15,666 bases of DNA from NCBI RefSeq assembly GCF_045807065.1, contig NZ_JBJMIE010000542.1, positions 1 to 15,666 on the forward strand, written 5' to 3'. The first letter of the stretch is position 1. The number at the start of each line of letters is the position of its first letter. The DNA is from Actinophytocola sp045807065 (GTDB lineage: Bacteria; Actinomycetota; Actinomycetes; Mycobacteriales; Pseudonocardiaceae). Below, in pieces: positions 6,806-14,125 of the stretch. A model generated the notes under the pieces. It made no database searches, had not been told where the DNA came from, and saw nothing but the letters and a program-made list of their open reading frames with translations. The translations under genes and the position numbers were made by a program.

Positions 6806-7741
6806 TTAGGCCTCGACCGTGTTGCCCGACGCGTGCCGGCGCTGCCGCGGGTTCGGCGGCAGCCGGTCCAGGTACGGGCCGTAGCCCACCAGGTCGTCCG
6901 CCCACGCCAGGGCCTCCTGCGCCTCCGGCGTCAGCCACGGCCGGCCCGCCGGACCCAGGCCGACCACCACCACCGCACCCGTGCCGGGTGGTGTCGGCGC
7001 GGCCGCGGTCGCCGCGGTGTCCGCCGCGCGCCTGCTCGGCAGGATTGCCACCGAGAAGTACGGCACCGTGTTCGGGTCCACCTCGGACAGTGGGGCCAGG
7101 CGCTGCTCCGGCCAGGTCGCGCGTTCGACGTAGACGGCCTCGTCGAGGCGCCCGGCGTCGGTGAGGGCCTTGCGGACCTTCTCGAACGTGCGGCCCAGCT
7201 TCAGCACCGCCGCGGAGTCCGTCGCGGCCAGGCGTTCGGTCAGGACCTCCGGCGGGAGGGTGCCCGGCAGGACGGTCAGGATCTCCTCGCCCTCGACCAG
7301 CGGGCGGCCGGCCACCGCCGCGGCCGCGCTCACCGACGTCACCCCCGGCACCACCTCGGTGCGGTAGCGGCCCGCGAGGCGGGTGTGCATGTGCATATAC
7401 GAGCCGTAGAACAGCGGGTCGCCCTCGCACAGCAGCACCACGTCCCGGCCGGCGTCCAGGTGGGCGGCCAGCTTCGCGGCGCTCTCGGCGTAGAAGTCGT
7501 CGAGCGCGCCGCGGTAGCCGCCGGGGTGGTCGGTGGTCTCGACGGTCAGCGGGTAGACCAGCGGCTCCTCGACCTGGTCGCCGCGCAGGTGCGGGGCCGC
7601 GACGCCCCGCGCGATGCTCCGCCCGTGCCGGGCGCTGTGGTAGGCGATCACGTCCGCGGCGCCGATCAGCCGCGCCGCCTTCAGCGTGACCAGTTCCGGG
7701 TCGCCGGGACCCAGGCCCACGCCGTACAGGGTGCCGCTCAT
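6806..7741 (-). CDS. cobI: Precorrin-2 C20-methyltransferase fused to a truncated CobJ start
   Basis: CobI methylates C20 of precorrin-2 to give precorrin-3A. The frame codes 311 residues before TAA. Residues 1 to about 240 are a complete CobI: LYGVGLGPGDPELVTLKA (5-22), VVLLCEGDPLFYGSYMHMH (101-119), VVPGVTSVSAA (130-140) and VLKLGRTFEKV (179-189). After an Ala/Thr/Pro linker (about 239-255) a second tetrapyrrole methylase begins, AVVVVGLGPAGRPWLTPEA (256-274), up to HASGNTVEA. There the CobJ domain is stopped by TAA where relatives usually have a glutamate. The CobI half should still work. The ATG at 7741 overlaps the cobH stop by 4 bases (ATGA), with AGGTGG directly before it. The locus would normally be annotated as a single cobIJ gene spanning 6251-7741. 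Confidence 0.9.
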   Translation of the reverse strand: MSGTLYGVGLGPGDPELVTLKAARLIGAADVIAYHSARHGRSIARGVAAPHLRGDQVEEPLVYPLTVETTDHPGGYRGALDDFYAESAAKLAAHLDAGRDVVLLCEGDPLFYGSYMHMHTRLAGRYRTEVVPGVTSVSAAAAVAGRPLVEGEEILTVLPGTLPPEVLTERLAATDSAAVLKLGRTFEKVRKALTDAGRLDEAVYVERATWPEQRLAPLSEVDPNTVPYFSVAILPSRRAADTAATAAAPTPPGTGAVVVVGLGPAGRPWLTPEAQEALAWADDLVGYGPYLDRLPPNPRQRRHASGNTVEA

Positions 7742-8355
7742 TCCACCTCGCTCGCGATCGCGTTGACGGCGGCCACGGCCATGGCGCTGCCGCCGCGCCT
7801 GCCGTGCACCACCAGGTACGGCACCGCCCGCTCGGCCAGTGCCTCCTTGGACTCCGCGGCACCCACGAAACCCACCGGCAGCCCCAGGACGGCGGCCGGT
7901 CGCGGTGCCCCGGCGTCGAGCAGCTCCAGGAGCCGGAACAACGCGGTCGGTGCGTTGCCGATGGCGACGACGGCACCGCTCAGCCGGTCGCCCCACAGGT
8001 CGACCGCGGCCGCGCTGCGGGTCGTGCCCCGCTCTTCGGCGAGCGCGGGCACCCGGGGGTCGGTGAGCGTGCAGATGACGTCGTTGTCCGCCGGCAGCCG
8101 GCGGCGGGTGACGCCCGAGGCGATCATCCGCGCGTCGCACAGGATCGGCGCGCCGGCGGCGAGCGCGGCGTACGCACTGGCGACGACGTCGGGGGAGTAG
8201 GCGAGGTCGGTGACGAGGTCGACCATCCCACAGGCGTGGATCATGCGCACCGCGACGCGTTCGACGTCCGGTGGCAGACCGGCGAGGTCGGCCTCGGCGC
8301 GGATGGTCGCGAACGACCGCCGGTAGATGTCGGCGCCGTCCTTGAGGTAGTTCAT
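7738..8355 (-). CDS. cobH: Precorrin-8X methylmutase
   Basis: CobH moves the methyl group from C11 to C12 of precorrin-8x, giving hydrogenobyrinate. The protein is 205 residues, the usual size. It begins NYLKDGADIYRRSFATIRAE. VAVRMIHACGMVDLV (35-49) contains the expected catalytic histidine (His40). AGAPILCDARMIASGV, GNAPTALFRLLELL and GLPVGFVGAAESKEAL are strong family signatures. The ATG at 8355 overlaps the cobG stop by 4 bases (ATGA), with AAGGAGA a few bases upstream. The stop in turn overlaps the cobI start, so cobG, cobH and cobIJ form one translationally coupled minus-strand operon. Confidence 0.96.
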   Translation of the reverse strand: MNYLKDGADIYRRSFATIRAEADLAGLPPDVERVAVRMIHACGMVDLVTDLAYSPDVVASAYAALAAGAPILCDARMIASGVTRRRLPADNDVICTLTDPRVPALAEERGTTRSAAAVDLWGDRLSGAVVAIGNAPTALFRLLELLDAGAPRPAAVLGLPVGFVGAAESKEALAERAVPYLVVHGRRGGSAMAVAAVNAIASEVE

Positions 8356-9491
8356 CGGTCTCCTTCGGTCACCGAGTAGCCGTGGCCGGTGGCCACCACG
8401 TCGACCACCGTGCCGCGTGGCCGGCCGCACCGGCGCGCACAGCCCGACCAGTGGACGGGCAGCGTCGTGCCGGGGACGGGGGCCGCGGCCGCCCGGACGT
8501 CCGCGAGCGCCTTCGCGCAGCCGGGGCGGCCGGTGCAGGCGGTCACGCGGGCCACCGGGTCGGCGGGGTCGAGCAGGAGGCCGGCCCGGCGGAGCCGGTC
8601 CGCGACGGCGTCGGCCCGGTCGGGCGGGAGGTCGGCGACCACGAGCCGCCGCCACGGCGTGACCACCAGCGGTGCGCCGGTGGCCACGAGTGCCGCGGCC
8701 TGACCCCGGTCGAGCCACCCCAACGGCGCCCCCACGACCAGGGCCACCCGCCCGTCGACCTGCGCGACGCGGCCGATGCCCTGACGGTCACCCTCCGGGC
8801 GTTCGCTGTTCCGCGGGGCACCGCCGGGGCATGCGGGCCGGGGGAGGTGGGCGGCGATGCGTTCGGGTCCCGCCGGCAGTTCGGCAAGCCGCCACTCGTC
8901 GTCGCGCAGGGTGAGAAATGTCTCCGCGCACCGCAGCAGCAGGTCCACCACGCCGGCCAGCGGCGCGCGGAGCCCGGCGTCCACTCCGGCCAGCAGGACC
9001 GCGGCGGTGTTCTCGCTGGTCAGGACGGCTGCGACATCCGCGTCCAGCCACGCCACGTCACCGCGGCCGTCGTCCACGGCGAACAGGAACCGGCCCGGCA
9101 GAGCGGCGAGCGCGGAACGGGCGCACAGCGCGCGGTCGAGGTCGGCCACCAGCGGCCGGACGTCCGCGAGACCGGCGCCGTCCCGGCCCGTCAGCGGGGA
9201 CGCGAGGACGTTGCGGACCCGCTCGTGCGTCGCCGAGGGCAGCAGCCCCGCCGCGGACAGCCGCGCGCTCAGCTCTTCGCCGTCGGCAAGGCCGCGGGCC
9301 TGCAGGTTCGCCCGCGAGGTCAGCTCGATCGTGCCGTCGCCCAGCTCCGCCGCACTACCAGCGATCGCCGCGAACGCGGCCGCCGTCAGCTGGCCGCCGG
9401 GCACGCGGACGCGCGCCACGGCGCCGTCGGCGGCCTGGTGTGTGGCGAGGACCCCAGGACAGGCGTCGGTCGAACGATTCCGGGTTGGCAC
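8352..9491 (-). CDS. cobG: Precorrin-3B synthase (oxygen-dependent monooxygenase)
   Basis: CobG hydroxylates precorrin-3A and forms the lactone precorrin-3B, the oxygen-using step that marks the aerobic pathway. The protein is 379 residues and related to nitrite/sulfite reductases. The N-terminus has DACPGVLATHQAADGAVARV and the reductase half-domain ELTSRANLQARGL. The Fe-S cysteines are in place near the C-terminus: CTGRPGC (Cys319, Cys325) and HWSGCARRCG (Cys351, Cys355), i.e. C-x5-C and C-x3-C. The start is GTG 9491. Just upstream is TATATT (9498-9503, minus strand), placed so that transcription would begin at or next to the start codon, so the message looks leaderless. A much longer open frame continues upstream only as the antisense of cobN. 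It is the first gene of cobG-cobH-cobIJ. Confidence 0.93.
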   Translation of the reverse strand: MPTRNRSTDACPGVLATHQAADGAVARVRVPGGQLTAAAFAAIAGSAAELGDGTIELTSRANLQARGLADGEELSARLSAAGLLPSATHERVRNVLASPLTGRDGAGLADVRPLVADLDRALCARSALAALPGRFLFAVDDGRGDVAWLDADVAAVLTSENTAAVLLAGVDAGLRAPLAGVVDLLLRCAETFLTLRDDEWRLAELPAGPERIAAHLPRPACPGGAPRNSERPEGDRQGIGRVAQVDGRVALVVGAPLGWLDRGQAAALVATGAPLVVTPWRRLVVADLPPDRADAVADRLRRAGLLLDPADPVARVTACTGRPGCAKALADVRAAAAPVPGTTLPVHWSGCARRCGRPRGTVVDVVATGHGYSVTEGDR

Positions 9492-9497
9492 GGACCG

Positions 9498-9507
9498 AAT
9501 ATAGAGT
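9498..9507. promoter_or_regulatory. Shared AT-rich core of two divergent promoters (cobG and cobN)
   Basis: Only 24 bases separate the two GTG start codons (9491 and 9516). The middle holds the sole AT-rich patch for a long way, AATATAGAGT. On the minus strand it reads TATATT (9498-9503), about 7 bases before the cobG start. On the plus strand it gives TAGAGT (9502-9507), about 8 bases before the cobN start. Both would yield leaderless messages. The patch is flanked by a short inverted repeat CCGA/TCGG. No good -35 hexamer is seen for either direction. The two polymerases could not occupy this site at once, so the promoters should compete (inference). Confidence 0.45.
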
Positions 9508-9515
9508 CGGGTGTC

Positions 9516-12500
9516 GTGATCCTGCTGCTCTCCACCTCCGACACCGACCTCCTCTCGGCACGGGCCAGCGGCGCCGGCTACCGGCTCGGCAACCCGGCCC
9601 GGCTCGCCGTCGACGACCTGCCCGGGCTGCTCGACGGGGTCGACCTCGTGGTCGTCCGGCTGCTCGGCGGCCGGCGGGCCTGGGAGGACGGGCTCGACGC
9701 GGTGCTCGCCGGACCCCGGCCGGTCGTCGTGCTCGGCGGGGAGCAGGCACCCGACGCCGAGCTGATGGAGCTGTCCACTGTGCCCGGTGGGGTCGTCGCC
9801 GAGGCACACGCCTACCTCGCGCACGGCGGTCGCGACAACCTGCGGCAGCTCGCGAACTTCCTGTCCGACACGGTCCTGCTCACCGGTCACGGGTTCGCCC
9901 CGCCCGTGCCGACCCCCGTGTGGGGCCGGCTCGACCGGCGCGGCGGGAACACCAGCGGCCCGACCGTCGCCGTGCTGTACTACCGCGCGCACCACATGGC
10001 CGGCAACACCGCGTTCGTCGAGACGTTGTGCGACGCGATCGAGGACGCCGGCGGTCAGGCGCTGCCGGTGTTCTGCGCGTCCCTGCGCACCGCGCCCGAC
10101 GACCTGGTCTCGTTGCTGGGCACGGCCGACGCGCTCGTCGTCACCGTGCTGGCCGCCGGTGGCACCACGCCCGCCGCGGCGTCGGCCGGCGGGGACGACT
10201 CGTGGGACGTCGGTGCCCTGGCCACGCTGGACGTCCCCATCATCCAGGGCCTGTGCCTGACCTGGAGCCGCACCGCCTGGGCGGACAGCAACGAGGGACT
10301 GTCCCCTCTGGACACCGCCACGCAGGTGGCCGTGCCGGAGTTCGACGGCCGGCTCATCTCGGTTCCCTTCTCCTTCAAGGAACTCGACGCCGACGGCCTG
10401 TCCGTCTTCGTGCCGGACCCGGAACGCGCGGCCCGCGTGGCCGGCATCGCGGTCAGGCACGCCGCCCTGCGGCACGTGCCCAGGGCCGAACGCAAGGTCG
10501 CGGTCATGCTGTCCGCGTACCCCACCAAGCACGCCCGCATCGGCAACGCGGTCGGCCTCGACACCCCGGCCAGTGCCGTCCGCCTGCTGAACGCGTTGCG
10601 GCACCACGGTTACGTCGTCGGCGACCTGCCCGGCCTCGACGCCGAGGACGGTGACGCGCTCATCCACGCGCTCATCGAGGCCGGTGGTCAGGACCCCGAC
10701 TGGCTCACCGAGGACAAACTCGCCGGCAACCCGGTCCGCATCGGGGCGGCCGACTACCGCACCTGGTTCGCCACGCTGCCCGACGACCTCCGGGCGAACA
10801 TCGAGGAGCACTGGGGCCAGGCGCCCGGCGACCTGTACGTCGACCGGACGCACGACCCCGCCGGCGAGATCGTCCTGGCGGCACTGCGGGCCGGCAACGT
10901 CGTCGTGATGGTCCAGCCGCCGCGTGGTTTCGGCGAGAACCCGGTCGCGATCTACCACGACCCGGACCTGCCGCCCAGCCACCACTACCTGGCCGCGTAC
11001 CGGTGGGTCCGCGACACCTTCGGCGCGCACGCCATGGTCCACCTCGGCAAGCACGGCAACCTCGAATGGCTGCCCGGCAAGAACGTCGGCATGTCCGCGT
11101 CCTGCGCCACGGACGCCGCGCTGGGCGACCTGCCGCTGGTCTACCCGTTCCTGGTCAACGATCCCGGCGAGGGCACCCAGGCGAAACGCCGCGCCCACGC
11201 CGTCCTCGTGGACCACCTCGTGCCACCGATGGCCCGCGCCGAGAGCTACGGCGACCTGGCCCGGTTGGAGCAGCTGCTCGACGAGCACGCCTCGATCGCC
11301 GCGATGGACCCCGCGAAGCTGCCGGCGATCCGCGCCCAGATCTGGACCCTCATCCAGGCCGCGAAGCTGGACCACGACCTGGGGGTGGGGGACCGGCCGC
11401 ACGACGCGGAGTTCGACGACTTCCTGCTGCACGTCGACGGCTGGCTGTGCGAGGTCAAGGACGCCCAGATCCGCGACGGCCTCCACGTCCTGGGGGTGGC
11501 GCCGACCGGCGAGGCGCGGGTGAACCTGGTGACGGCGATGCTGCGGGCACGCCAGGTGTGGGGCGGCAACGCGAACGCACTGCCGGGCCTGCGGGAGGCG
11601 CTGGGGCTGACCACCTCCGCCCGGTCCGATGTGGACGAGGCGGAGGAGCTGGCGGTTCGTCTGGTGTCCACGATGGAGTCCCGTGGCTGGGCGCCGTCGG
11701 CCGCGGCCGACGTGTGCGCGGAGGTGCTGGGCCGCGCCGAGCCGGTGGTGGTCGGCGTGTTGTCCTTCGCCGCCACCGAAGTCGTGCCGCGGCTCGCCCG
11801 CACGACCGACGAGCTGGACCACGTCCTGCACGCGTTGGACGGCGGCTACGTGCCCGCCGGTCCGAGCGGATCTCCGTTGCGCGGCCTGGTGAACGTGTTG
11901 CCGACGGGGCGCAACTTCTACTCGGTGGACCCGAAGGCCATCCCGAGCCGCCTGGCGTGGGAGACCGGTCAGGCCATGGCCGACTCGCTGCTCGACCGCT
12001 ATCGCACCGACACCGGCGAGTGGCCGCGGTCGGTCGGCCTGTCGATCTGGGGCACCTCGGCCATGCGCACCGCGGGCGACGACATCGCGGAGGTGTTCGC
12101 GCTGCTGGGCGTGCGTCCGGTGTGGGACGAGGCGTCGCGGCGGGTGAGCGGCCTTTCCGTGGTGCCGCTGGAAGAGCTGCGCCGCCCGCGCATCGACGTG
12201 ACGGTCCGGATCTCCGGCTTCTTCCGCGACGCGTTCCCCCACGTGGTGCACCTGCTCGACGACGCGGTGCGGATGGTCGCAGGACTGGACGAGTCCGACG
12301 AGGACAACTTCGTGCGTGCCCACGTGCGGGCCGACGTGGCCGACCACGGCGACGAACGCCGCGCCACCACGAGGGTCTTCGGCTCCAAGCCGGGTTCCTA
12401 CGGCGCCGGCCTGCTGCCGCTGCTCGACAGCCACAACTGGCGCGACGACAAGGACCTGGCCGAGGTGTACGCCGTGTGGGGCGGCTTCGCCTACGGCCGG

Positions 12501-13091
12501 GGACTGGACGGCCGCCCCGCCCGCGAGGACATGGAGGCGGCGTACCGGCGCATCGCCGTGGCCGCCAAGAACACCGACACCCGCGAACACGACATCGCCG
12601 ACTCGGACGACTACTTCCAGTACCACGGCGGCATGATCGCGACCGTGCGTGCCCTGACCGGCCGCGCGCCCGCGGCCTACATCGGTGACAGCACCCGCCC
12701 GGACGCCGTCCGAACCCGCTCCCTCACCGAGGAAACCGCGCGGGTCTTCCGTTCCCGCGTCGTGAACCCGCGCTGGATAGCCGCCATGCGCAGGCACGGC
12801 TACAAGGGCGCGTTCGAACTGGCGGCCACGGTGGACTACCTGTTCGGCTACGACGCCACGACCGGCGTGGTGACCGACTGGATGTACGAGCAGCTGGCCC
12901 AGACCTACCTGCTGGACGAGGAGAACCAGAAGTTCCTGGCCGAGTCCAACCCGTGGGCCATGCACGGCATCGCCGAACGCCTACTGGAAGCCGCGGACCG
13001 CAACCTGTGGTCCAACCCCGACGAGAACACCCTGAACGCCCTACGCACCCTGTACCTCCGCACGGAAGGCGAACTGGAGGCCAACACCTGA
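9516..13091 (+). CDS. cobN: Cobaltochelatase large subunit
   Basis: CobN is the large, substrate-binding subunit that inserts cobalt into hydrogenobyrinate a,c-diamide, powered by an AAA+ partner (here most likely the ChlI/ChlD-like protein at 1402-3387). It has 1191 residues, close to the usual length, and is intact. It begins VILLLSTSDTDLLSARASG. Family landmarks in order are: YYRAHHMAGNTAFVETLC, IPFSFKELD-like VPFSFKELDADG, AYPTKHARIGNAVGLDTPAS, MVHLGKHGNLEWLPGKNVG, SIWGTSAMRTAGDDIAEVF, and DVTVRISGFFRDAFPHVVHL. The end NALRTLYLRTEGELEANT is also typical. The GTG at 9516 is the first start codon in this frame after the shared promoter core, and there is no ribosome-binding site, as expected of a leaderless gene. 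Open frame before the GTG is only antisense to cobG. Confidence 0.96.
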   Translation: MILLLSTSDTDLLSARASGAGYRLGNPARLAVDDLPGLLDGVDLVVVRLLGGRRAWEDGLDAVLAGPRPVVVLGGEQAPDAELMELSTVPGGVVAEAHAYLAHGGRDNLRQLANFLSDTVLLTGHGFAPPVPTPVWGRLDRRGGNTSGPTVAVLYYRAHHMAGNTAFVETLCDAIEDAGGQALPVFCASLRTAPDDLVSLLGTADALVVTVLAAGGTTPAAASAGGDDSWDVGALATLDVPIIQGLCLTWSRTAWADSNEGLSPLDTATQVAVPEFDGRLISVPFSFKELDADGLSVFVPDPERAARVAGIAVRHAALRHVPRAERKVAVMLSAYPTKHARIGNAVGLDTPASAVRLLNALRHHGYVVGDLPGLDAEDGDALIHALIEAGGQDPDWLTEDKLAGNPVRIGAADYRTWFATLPDDLRANIEEHWGQAPGDLYVDRTHDPAGEIVLAALRAGNVVVMVQPPRGFGENPVAIYHDPDLPPSHHYLAAYRWVRDTFGAHAMVHLGKHGNLEWLPGKNVGMSASCATDAALGDLPLVYPFLVNDPGEGTQAKRRAHAVLVDHLVPPMARAESYGDLARLEQLLDEHASIAAMDPAKLPAIRAQIWTLIQAAKLDHDLGVGDRPHDAEFDDFLLHVDGWLCEVKDAQIRDGLHVLGVAPTGEARVNLVTAMLRARQVWGGNANALPGLREALGLTTSARSDVDEAEELAVRLVSTMESRGWAPSAAADVCAEVLGRAEPVVVGVLSFAATEVVPRLARTTDELDHVLHALDGGYVPAGPSGSPLRGLVNVLPTGRNFYSVDPKAIPSRLAWETGQAMADSLLDRYRTDTGEWPRSVGLSIWGTSAMRTAGDDIAEVFALLGVRPVWDEASRRVSGLSVVPLEELRRPRIDVTVRISGFFRDAFPHVVHLLDDAVRMVAGLDESDEDNFVRAHVRADVADHGDERRATTRVFGSKPGSYGAGLLPLLDSHNWRDDKDLAEVYAVWGGFAYGRGLDGRPAREDMEAAYRRIAVAAKNTDTREHDIADSDDYFQYHGGMIATVRALTGRAPAAYIGDSTRPDAVRTRSLTEETARVFRSRVVNPRWIAAMRRHGYKGAFELAATVDYLFGYDATTGVVTDWMYEQLAQTYLLDEENQKFLAESNPWAMHGIAERLLEAADRNLWSNPDENTLNALRTLYLRTEGELEANT

Positions 13092-13181
13092 CGGCTGTCG
13101 TAACCCCGGTGTCGGGCTGCTGGCCGGTAGTTGATCGAGTCGTTGTGGTGCGGGTGAGCACGGCGTCGCGGCCGGAGTCGA

Positions 13182-13505
13182 TTGCCCGTTCGCGGGTTGA
13201 GAACGGGCCGGTTCCGCAAGCTGGTACGGGTGATCGCCCGGCGTGGTGGAGGCGAGATCACGGATGGGCGACCGGGTCGGCCGTGGGCGTTGCCGCTGGT
13301 CGATCAGGTGTTGGTGGTCGCGGTGTATCGGCGGACGAACCTGACCACACGCCAGATCGGGCCGCTGTTCGGGATGTCGCATGTGGCGGCGCACCGGGTG
13401 ATCGACGACCCGCGGCTAGCGTTGGCGCCGGTGCGCACAAGGCGGGTCGATTCGGCGGCGATCGGGGACGGCACCTCGTGCCCACCCCGCGACCACCGGT
13501 CGGCG
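13182..13505 (+). pseudogene. Truncated IS5-type transposase relic
   Basis: The plus-strand frame reads GRFRKLVRVIARRGG, then GRPGRPWALPLVDQVLVVAV, YRRTNLTTRQIGPLFGMSH, VAAHRVIDD and ALAPVRTRRVDSAAIGDGT-x-CPPRDH. This matches the N-terminal helix-turn-helix and first catalytic-domain strand of actinobacterial IS5-group DDE transposases. The first Asp would be in the DGT motif. Roughly the first 100 residues of the family remain. A couple of residues seem lost after VIDD. The similarity ends near 13505; beyond that the frame only reads the antisense of the methyltransferase gene. No terminal inverted repeats or target duplication are visible. Gene start cannot be fixed. The 13092-13181 stretch before it shows no recognisable gene. 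Confidence 0.7.
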
Positions 13506-13517
13506 GCAGGAAAAGCC

Positions 13518-14099
13518 TCAACCCCGGAGCGCGACCAGCTCGCCCTTGCCCACGGGGATCGTCGTCACGGCGGTCAGGTCGCTCAGCAGCAGGTCGTGCA
13601 GGGGTGCGATCTCGTCCGGGTGGGACAGGGCGTTGTCGGCGACCAGCACACCGCCGGAACGCAGCACGCGCACCGGGTGTGGCCACCACGACGGGTACTC
13701 CGGCCGTTCGGAGTCCAGGAACAGCAGGTCGACGGCGCCGTCGCCCAGGGTGGCCAGGCCCTCGCCGCCGTCGCCCAGGCGTAGTTCCACGAAGGCTTGG
13801 AGGCCGGCCTCCTCGATGGTGCGGGCGGCGTCGCGCTGGGCGTCGGGGTCGGTGTCGTAGCTGATGACCCGGCCGCCGCTCGCGCGGGCCGCGTCGGCCA
13901 GCCACAGCGTGGAGACGCCCCGGGACGTGCCGATCTCCACGATGTTGCGCGCTCCCACGGTCTGCGCGAGGAACCACAGGAACCGCCCGGCGTCGGGCTC
14001 CAGCACCCGCCACCGGTCGAGCCTGTTCTCCTGTGTGGCGTCGTGCCGGGCCGCTGCCTCGGTCACCCGGTCGATCACCCGCTGAACCACGTCGTCCAT
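13518..14099 (-). CDS. Class I SAM-dependent methyltransferase (O-methyltransferase-like)
   Basis: This small cytoplasmic protein of 193 residues has a standard Rossmann methyltransferase core. It shows ARNIVEIGTSRGVSTLWLAD (50-69) as the SAM-binding loop, RVISYDTDPDAQRDAARTIE (77-96) with the acidic end of strand 2, VDLLFLDSERPEY (123-135) and GGVLVADNALSHPDE (149-163). The layout resembles COG4122/methyltransferase-24 proteins that act on hydroxyl groups of small molecules. The LDSERPEY and DNALS positions would hold a metal in catechol-type members (inference). The substrate cannot be told from sequence. The ATG at 14099 lies 26 bases after the stop of the ABC exporter gene, with no strong ribosome-binding site, so the two are probably cotranscribed. 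Nothing ties it to B12 synthesis. Confidence 0.87.
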   Translation of the reverse strand: MDDVVQRVIDRVTEAAARHDATQENRLDRWRVLEPDAGRFLWFLAQTVGARNIVEIGTSRGVSTLWLADAARASGGRVISYDTDPDAQRDAARTIEEAGLQAFVELRLGDGGEGLATLGDGAVDLLFLDSERPEYPSWWPHPVRVLRSGGVLVADNALSHPDEIAPLHDLLLSDLTAVTTIPVGKGELVALRG

Positions 14100-14125
14100 G
14101 CGGGTGATCGTGCCACGGGTGCGGG

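Noticed and set aside
6764..6808. Programmed recoding at the cobJ stop
   Set aside because: TAA is the least leaky stop and no obvious slippery site or selenocysteine-type stem was seen next to it; kept only as a minor alternative in the finding.
8382..9515. Plus-strand extension of the cobN frame through cobG
   Set aside because: It is antisense to cobG with no CobN similarity; the family start begins at GTG 9516.
9492..12965. Very long minus-strand open frame upstream of cobG
   Set aside because: It is the antisense of cobN. High GC content removes stop codons from several frames; the translation is Arg/Gly/Val/His-rich with no domain, whereas the sense strand reads clear CobN throughout.
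13092..13130. Possible terminator after cobN
   Set aside because: Only a 4-pair CCCG/CGGG hairpin is seen, with no T-run; too weak to call.
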